Shown one piece after another: positions 58,074 to 64,000 of a DNA stretch of 64,000 bases. Numbering within the stretch: the stretch's first letter is position 1; the number at the start of each line of letters is the position of its first letter. Position numbers and translations under genes: made by a program. A model generated the notes under the pieces. The model made no database searches and was not told the DNA's origin. It saw only the letters and a list, made by a program, of their open reading frames with translations. Location of the stretch: NCBI GenBank assembly GCA_013399695.1, contig VXAU01001764.1, forward strand, positions 70,327 to 134,326, given 5' to 3'. The DNA comes from Formicarius rufipectus. Lineage: Eukaryota > Chordata > Aves > Passeriformes > Formicariidae.

Positions 58074-59799
58074 CAACACCTTGTGGCAGGGAGGAGGGGT
58101 GTCAGGGGTCCTGAGCAGGGCCCTGAGCCAGGGCACTGCAGGGTGGACACCTCTGTTGCTTGGTGTTTGGAGGGCTCCTGGCATTGCCCCCAAAACAGCA
58201 GCTGCCCAGGCACTGTCCTTGGCCCCCTCAGTGCCCCGTGCTCAGGCCCCTGTACTCTGCTGGTGCCAAGGCAGCAGGAGAAAGCCCTGAGCCTCTTTTT
58301 CTCAGGGCAACATGGACTTTGCTGGTGGGACAGCCCTAGCACAGGGCTTGGGATCTGGTCACCTGGGGACAAGGCAAGGACAGAGAATCATTTTGGGAGG
58401 AGAAGACCCTCAACAGCCCCCTGTCCCACTTTGGGCTTTTGTCTGCACTGAAAAAGGAGCATGTGTAAAAACCCCAGCATCTTCCTGCTCGATGTGGTCT
58501 GTCTGTATCTTTTCCAGCTCCACAACCTTCCCCAACCTGGGAATCTGCAATGACACCTTCCCCTCCCTTCCTTCTCCCATCAGGCTCCTTGGGAGTCTGT
58601 ACCCCTTTCCTTTTGTTCCCAGCTCTGCCAGGGCTGCTGGAGGCTGTGGTTTGCTTTTTTCCTTTGTCAAAACAACACATTGTTTGGTGGCAGCAGGCGT
58701 GGGGACCGGTCCTGCAAGTTCCCTTGGCCAGGGCAGTTCTCTCTGGGGTGCCAGGTGAGATTTTGGGCTGGATGAGCTCCAAGGTCTTCTCCCTGAGGAA
58801 CAGGGTGTCCCCACAAGTGCTCTGGGGACACAACACGTTGGGCTCAGTCTGACTCCCTTGGGCTGTGCTGGGGTGATGATTTCATCCCCGTGCACCTGGA
58901 TGGAGCGTGGCTGTTCCCAGCCTGAGGAATGAAAGGAGTTGTCCCTGGGGAGGCTGGTGGTGGCATCAGCCACTGCCTTCCATGATTCAGCAGGAGCTGG
59001 TTCCAGTGCCAGGTGCCTCAGGGGCTGTGGGATGGGGCATGCTGAAGCCAGAGCACAGGTCCTGGGCAGCAGCTGCTGTGGAGGTCCGTGGTGATTGATC
59101 CATTCTTGGGGAACAGGGACAGAGCCAGCAGGACACTGTTTCCCTGTGTGCTTGTTGCCCTGTCCTTGTGCTGGGTGTCACCTCTTGGCTTTGCAAAGCA
59201 AATCCTGGCTGGGCAGGGGTGGTGGAGCAGTGACAGCTGCTCATCTGACAGATGCATTCCCCAGGGACCAGGGCATGAGCTGGAACCACCAGCCAACCTC
59301 TCTGTCAGTGGGATGGGGGATGTGGGGCCCCATCTCCACACCACCCCACCCTGCTCTCTCTCCCCACCATGCCCTGGCAGAGTTATCTCCAGGCAACCCA
59401 GCCAAGAGCAAGGAGAGTCTCTGCTGTGCCGAGGTGTGCTGGGGCAGCACATACCTCACATACCTGGATGCAGACATCACCAGGAATGCTAACCCTTTCC
59501 TACTCTCCACTTAGAAATGCCAGCTGGGTGCTGGTCTCCCAAGGGCACCGCTGGCTTCCTGACCCAGTGCCAGCACAGTGTAGACGGTGCTGGTACCCAC
59601 CTAGGCACAGAGCTAAGAGCCTTCCTGGTGCCAAAACTTGGCTTTGCTGCCTATACCTGTGCCCTTCCAGCCATCAGCAAATTAAAGTGCAGCTTGCCAT
59701 GTCACTTGTATTCTGCTGTCACCCCACTGGCACTTTGACTGCACGTCCCTCCAGCATCCCCTGGAACAAGGATGCTCTCAGCTGCCCCAGAGAAGCAGA
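58074..59799. other. Intergenic, no gene seen
   Basis: Unique sequence between a minisatellite and a CR1 copy. No recognisable exon. Confidence 0.5.
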
Positions 59800-60110
59800 A
59801 GTCATAGAATCATAGAATCACAGAATCATTGAATCAGAGAATGGTTTGGGATGGAAGGGAACTTACAGATCATCTCATTCCACACTCCTGCTGCAAGCAG
59901 GGACATCTTCCACTAGACCATGTTGCTCAGAGCCTCATCCAACCTGGCCTTGGACACTTCCAGGGATGGAGCAGCCACAGCTTCTCTGGGCAACCTGTGC
60001 CAGGGCCTGCCCACCCTCACAGAGAGGAATTTCTTCCTCATCTTTACTGTAACCCTGTCCCCAGGATTTGAAGCCATTCCCCCTTTTCCTGTGCCCTAAG
60101 TCACAATGTG
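59800..60110 (-). mobile_element. CR1 LINE fragment (antisense)
   Basis: Antisense CR1 starting with several copies of the 8-bp terminal repeat (atagaatc, cagaatca) and continuing through ggccttggacacttccagg and agaggaatttcttcctcatc. The intact tip suggests a relatively well-preserved insertion. Confidence 0.9.
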
Positions 60111-62889
60111 TGTCATGATGTGTAGGGTCCACTGCAAGTGGGAGGCTCCCCAGAAGCTCTTTGTCTCCCCTCAGCAGTGCTCAGTGGAATCAGACTGAAC
60201 CCCTGCATCTCTCCAGGATGCTGAGAAGTCCACCCCACTCTCTGCAGCATCTCCCACCCCCAGATGCAGCATGGCCAGCTGTGCACTGGCTCCTGGTGGC
60301 TGCTTCCAGCAAGCACCCACGCTCTGCTCAGCTCAGCTCAGGGGGATCTGACAGATCCTGCACCCAAACCTGGAACAAGGAGGGGTGTTCAGGAGGGAGC
60401 CTGGGGGGACACATCCCCCCAAGCCCACTTGCATGGCTCTTCTGGTTCAGTGCAGAGCTCCCAGCCCACACTTCACATCCCTGGAGGAGGAAGGTGTCTT
60501 TTCTGCTGGAATCTGAGATCCAGTTGAACCCATATCATAGCAGACATGAAGCTCTTCAAGCAGCTCAGGGACTGCAGGTGCTGCATGTCCTTTCTGGCAT
60601 GCATGTGCCTCTGTGTAAATGCCTCAGTGGGTGGGAGTCTGCATGTAGCTGAGTCCCCAGGTTGCTTCCAGGGGTCTGGGTGTTCTCCTGGCTCTGGCTG
60701 CTCTCTGCAGGGATGGATGAATGGAGGAGGGAATTACATCTTTCACCATCAGCTCTCATTGCAAGGACTCCCATTTTCTCCCCACTCTTCTCTCTGACAC
60801 CCCTTGCTTAACCCACACCATGAGCTCCTCCTGCATCCTCCAGCCTGCTCTCTGCCTGGCTTTGGGCAGCCCATGCTGCAGACTGACCCCCAGGGACTGC
60901 CTCAAGTGAATCCTGCCCCTGAGCCAGCCTGCCCACCCTGCCCACGTCTGCTCCAGTGCTTAATCCTGGGGACAACCCACAGAGGTGAGCACGGAGATCC
61001 AGGCAGGGAGCTCAGAGCACCTGGAGCAGAGGAGGGTCTGGCACCTCTGCTGTGTTTCCATCTCCTCAGGTGTTACTGCTCTTCCAGTATTGCCAGCTCT
61101 GGAGCCAGAGGAGTTTAGGGAAACCCAAGCTTGGTGATGAGATCAGATTGATATCTTGTGGCTGAGGAAGGAAGTGTGCTCCAGGGCATCTTCCAGGACC
61201 ATCACCCGGTCTCAATGGGTTTCCAAGCTGATGGACACCTTGCTCAGTCCCAGGGGCAGCCCTAGGCTGGAAGGAGTGGTAGGTGGAAGTGCCCAGGGTG
61301 ATGCACAGCAGCACGTGCAGAGCCAAGGGATATGGAGATTCCCATGGTGAGCAAACCAGCAAAGCAGAGCAGGGTGTGACTGTGGGATTCACCTGCCTGC
61401 CCCAGAAATGCCTGGCAGCCCCAGGACCTGAGCTGAGCCTGCCCAGGCTGTGCCTGGACCAGCTGTGGGCACACAGTGAGCTGGTGCCCCTGAGCCCCAC
61501 TGGGATGAGCCAAAAACTGAGACTCAAAGCTGCCTCTGGGGGCTGCTCACGCCTCCCCCATGAAGCTGGTGCTGCCAGTCTGCACTGGGCAGTGCCTGGG
61601 CTGAGCCTGGCACTGGCTCTGCAGTGGGACCAGCCCAGATGCCTCCAGATTCTGCCTCTCCTTTAGCCCAGGGGTGCTGGGGAGCAGAGTTCCTGGAGCA
61701 TCCAGGGCTGGGACAGTTTTGGGGAGCTCCACAAGTGCTTACAGCCACCCAGGACCCTGTGCCACGGGTCCTTGTGTCACCCTGCACCAGTTGGGTGCCA
61801 GCACCCTCCTGCCCAGCTGCCATGAGCCCTGGTTTCCATGCCCAGGAACTGCATCACTTCAGAGCAAACTCCTTGGAAAGGAGCAGAAATCCTCCTTCAT
61901 GGGTCCTTGGCACAGCTGGCTCTTCTTGGAGGTCCTGAAAGGTGTAGAGATGGCTTAGGGAGCGTCCCAGCAGCAGTCCTGACTGAGACCCAGGGATGAA
62001 GGAGCAGGAGCACTGCTTGCCAGGGAGAGGATTCCTACTGGCTCAGAGAGGCAGAGCCAAACTCTCCAGGCAGAGCAAGCAGAGTACCTGCATTTTTCTG
62101 CATGAGCTGCACTTGGAATGTGCTTGGGCAGGAGTCCTTTCCCCCTCCCAGCAGCATCGGCCGGCCCTGGGTGCACATCCTGGGAGCGGTGCACTGCCTT
62201 TGTCACTCCCTTTGCAGCGTGGAGAAACTGCTCCCGGCTCTGAGACCCCTCCGGAAAGCTGAGGGGTCCCGGGCACGCTGTCCTGGGGGCTGTGGGGTTG
62301 TGTGCCATGTGCTCAGTGTCTGCGGGCTCTGTCCTCTCGCTGGCAAACCGAGCCAGGTGCCTGCAGCCCTCCTGTCCCGGGTGGGGAAACTGAGGCAGGT
62401 GGCAGCCGTGACTCACCGCTGCCTCTCAGGCGGTGTTGGGGAGGAGCCCTGGCACCCCACGGGTGGCACTGCAGGGAGGAGAGGGCAGGAGCGCGGGGTG
62501 GGTGACTCAGCCGCGATGTGCGGGGGGCGAGGCTCAGCCCAGCCTTGCGCAATGTGTTTACCAGCACCTGGTGCCTTCCAGGATGTGCAGCCTCCCCAGC
62601 CCCGAACCTGCTCGCCAGGCTCAGCCAGGTGGAGGAGGGACCTGCAGCCACCGCAGCGTGGCCGGCTCAGGGTGGGCGAGGAGCCCCCGGGCAGCCCCCG
62701 GCTCCAGCACTGCTGTTGGCACGATGCCCCTGCCCTGGGCACGGCAGGGCGCTCCCAGGGCAGCCAAACCCCACGGAAGGCACTGAAACACAGCCCCAGA
62801 CCAGGGTAAGGGGGTGGCACATCAGGGCAGTCACATCCACGTGACATCAGCCCAGAGAGAGGGAGAGAAATTCCACTGCAGTCCTTATA
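60111..62889. other. Intergenic, GC-rich, no gene seen
   Basis: Between 62400 and 62800 the GC content rises and AP-1, C/EBP and forkhead words cluster. No coding exon with recognisable family wording. Confidence 0.5.
62503..62561 (+). promoter_or_regulatory. Candidate enhancer cluster (AP-1, C/EBP, forkhead)
   Basis: TGACTCA at 62503 (a second at 62409), palindromic TTGCGCAAT at 62545 and TGTTTAC at 62555, one base apart. Exact consensus words but no independent evidence of function. Confidence 0.35.
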
Positions 62890-63156
62890 CCAGTGGCTCA
62901 CTGCCATCCCAGTGACCTTCCACCAGTGCCTGACTGCCATCCCAGTCACACCAGTACCTGACTGCCATCCCAGTCACACCAGTGCCTGACTGCCATCCCA
63001 GTGACCTTCCCCCAGTACCTGACTGCCATCCCAGTCACACCAGTACCTGACTGCCATCCCAGTGACCTTCCACCAGTACCTGACTGCCATCCCAGTCACA
63101 CCAGTGCCTGACTGCCATCCCAGTCACACCAGTGCCTGACTGCCATCCCAGTCACC
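62890..63156. repeat. 28/33-bp minisatellite, nine copies
   Basis: Nine copies of ctgccatccca embedded in two alternating unit types: a 28-bp form with gtcacaccagt and a longer form with gtgaccttccaccagt. Confidence 0.93.
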
Positions 63157-64000
63157 CAGCCACCTTCTACCAGGTGCCTCAGGACGTGTGTCCTGCGTGG
63201 GCAGGACACAGAGAGCGAGGGGCAAGTCCCTTTTTGTGGATGGTTTCAGAGCTCAGTGTGCTGTTTTGAGACATTTCCCTGGAGGAAAGTCAAGGGCAGC
63301 AGATCCAAAAGGTGTTTGGTTTTATTTCATTTCAGCTTCTTGTGCAGTTTGAGATGGGAAATGCTGGACAGAAGCAGAAACACCAACATTTCCTGCTGCA
63401 GTGGACTGGGAAAGAGGGTGTCAGGTGGAGACTTTCTGCTGTTGATGATGGACACTCAGCACGATGGTCATCAGTGCTCCTGCTGCAACTGGAGACATCT
63501 GCTGTGCCATGGGCAGGAGTGCCTGGCACTCGAGGGCCCAGATAAGAGGTCCTGGAGCCATCACTGGAGTTCTCAGGTGCTTTCAGCAGCTCCATGTTCA
63601 TCCCCACCACACCTGGAGCACTGAAGAGCAAACCCACCACCTGCTAACCCTGCTGGTGCCTGGCCAGCCAGGACCCTTCTCATGTGGAGCAGATGACCCA
63701 TGTGCAGCAGCTCACCTCCTAATGCCATTCCCAGTTAACCCAGTTTGCCTCTGCCCAGCAAGGCTGGGCCCTCCAGAGAAATGTGGGCTTGCCTCGTGTT
63801 GGCCTCTTTGCTGGCTCCTTTCCACCCCGTGACTCACGTCAGCTCCCGATGCCAACGCTGAGGAGGGCCCTGTGCTTTGTCCCTGGGGTATTTACTGCTG
63901 GCTTACTGCTCAAGGTGCAGCCTGGCAGGAGCTCCCACTGTGGCAGGGTCAAGGTGGGCAGCTGGTGCTGGCTCCTGCAGCATCCCAGGGCTGTGGTGAG
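63157..64000. other. Intergenic, no gene seen
   Basis: Unique sequence to the window edge. TGACTCACGTCA at 63830 combines AP-1 and CRE half-sites. No exon recognised; a gene could begin beyond 64000. Confidence 0.45.

Noticed and set aside
57189..58372. Long frames with a repeated Cys/Pro/Arg peptide
   Set aside because: Produced by the G-rich minisatellite and the 222-base gap; no start, splice or conservation evidence.
1..64000. CRISPR arrays, bacterial operons, tRNA or rRNA genes
   Set aside because: Repeat arrays lack equal-length spacers and sit in vertebrate DNA; no cloverleaf or rRNA sequence was recognised.

Overview
This is vertebrate nuclear DNA, almost certainly from a bird. It has GT-AG introns of 80 bp to about 2 kb, GC-rich coding sequence, at least twelve fragments of CR1 (the dominant LINE family of birds and other reptiles), a decayed endogenous retrovirus with a tRNA-Lys-type primer-binding site, many short GC-rich minisatellites and two runs of N (30568-31195 and 57639-57860). 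A gene-dense, GC-rich microchromosome-like setting fits. I cannot fix the species; the repeats fit a songbird or another neoavian.

Two protein-coding genes are supported, both on the + strand. Positions 1292-21501 hold 32 coding exons of KIF21B, a plus-end-directed kinesin-4 family motor. The first exons (about 146 residues compared with the human protein, including the ATP-binding P-loop) lie upstream of the window. All 32 exons join in frame into 1,491 codons: the rest of the motor, a long coiled-coil stalk with an acidic insert, a basic/proline-rich linker and a C-terminal WD40 propeller. A second possible last exon lies at 22207-22261. Positions 21502 to about 29680 look like a long 3' untranslated region ending at AATAAA 29659. 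It is interrupted at about 24606-27235 by an antisense ERV remnant.

After a repeat-rich intergenic stretch with a 628-base gap comes ELF3, an epithelial ETS transcription factor. It has a recognisable promoter (octamer 34258, kappaB site 34299, TATA 34340), a non-coding first exon and eight coding exons (35181-38176) that join into a complete 370-residue protein with Pointed, AT-hook and ETS domains. Its polyadenylation signal is at 39082.

From about 39110 to 64000 I find no convincing gene. The stretch holds CR1 fragments, four minisatellites, a small 22-bp triplication and scattered candidate transcription-factor sites, so it may contain regulatory DNA of ELF3 or a neighbour. The two genes act in unrelated pathways (microtubule motor, epithelial transcription). 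I see no operon, CRISPR array or new enzymatic system. The points most worth following are the alternative KIF21B C-terminus, the ERV inside its 3' UTR and the ELF3 promoter.
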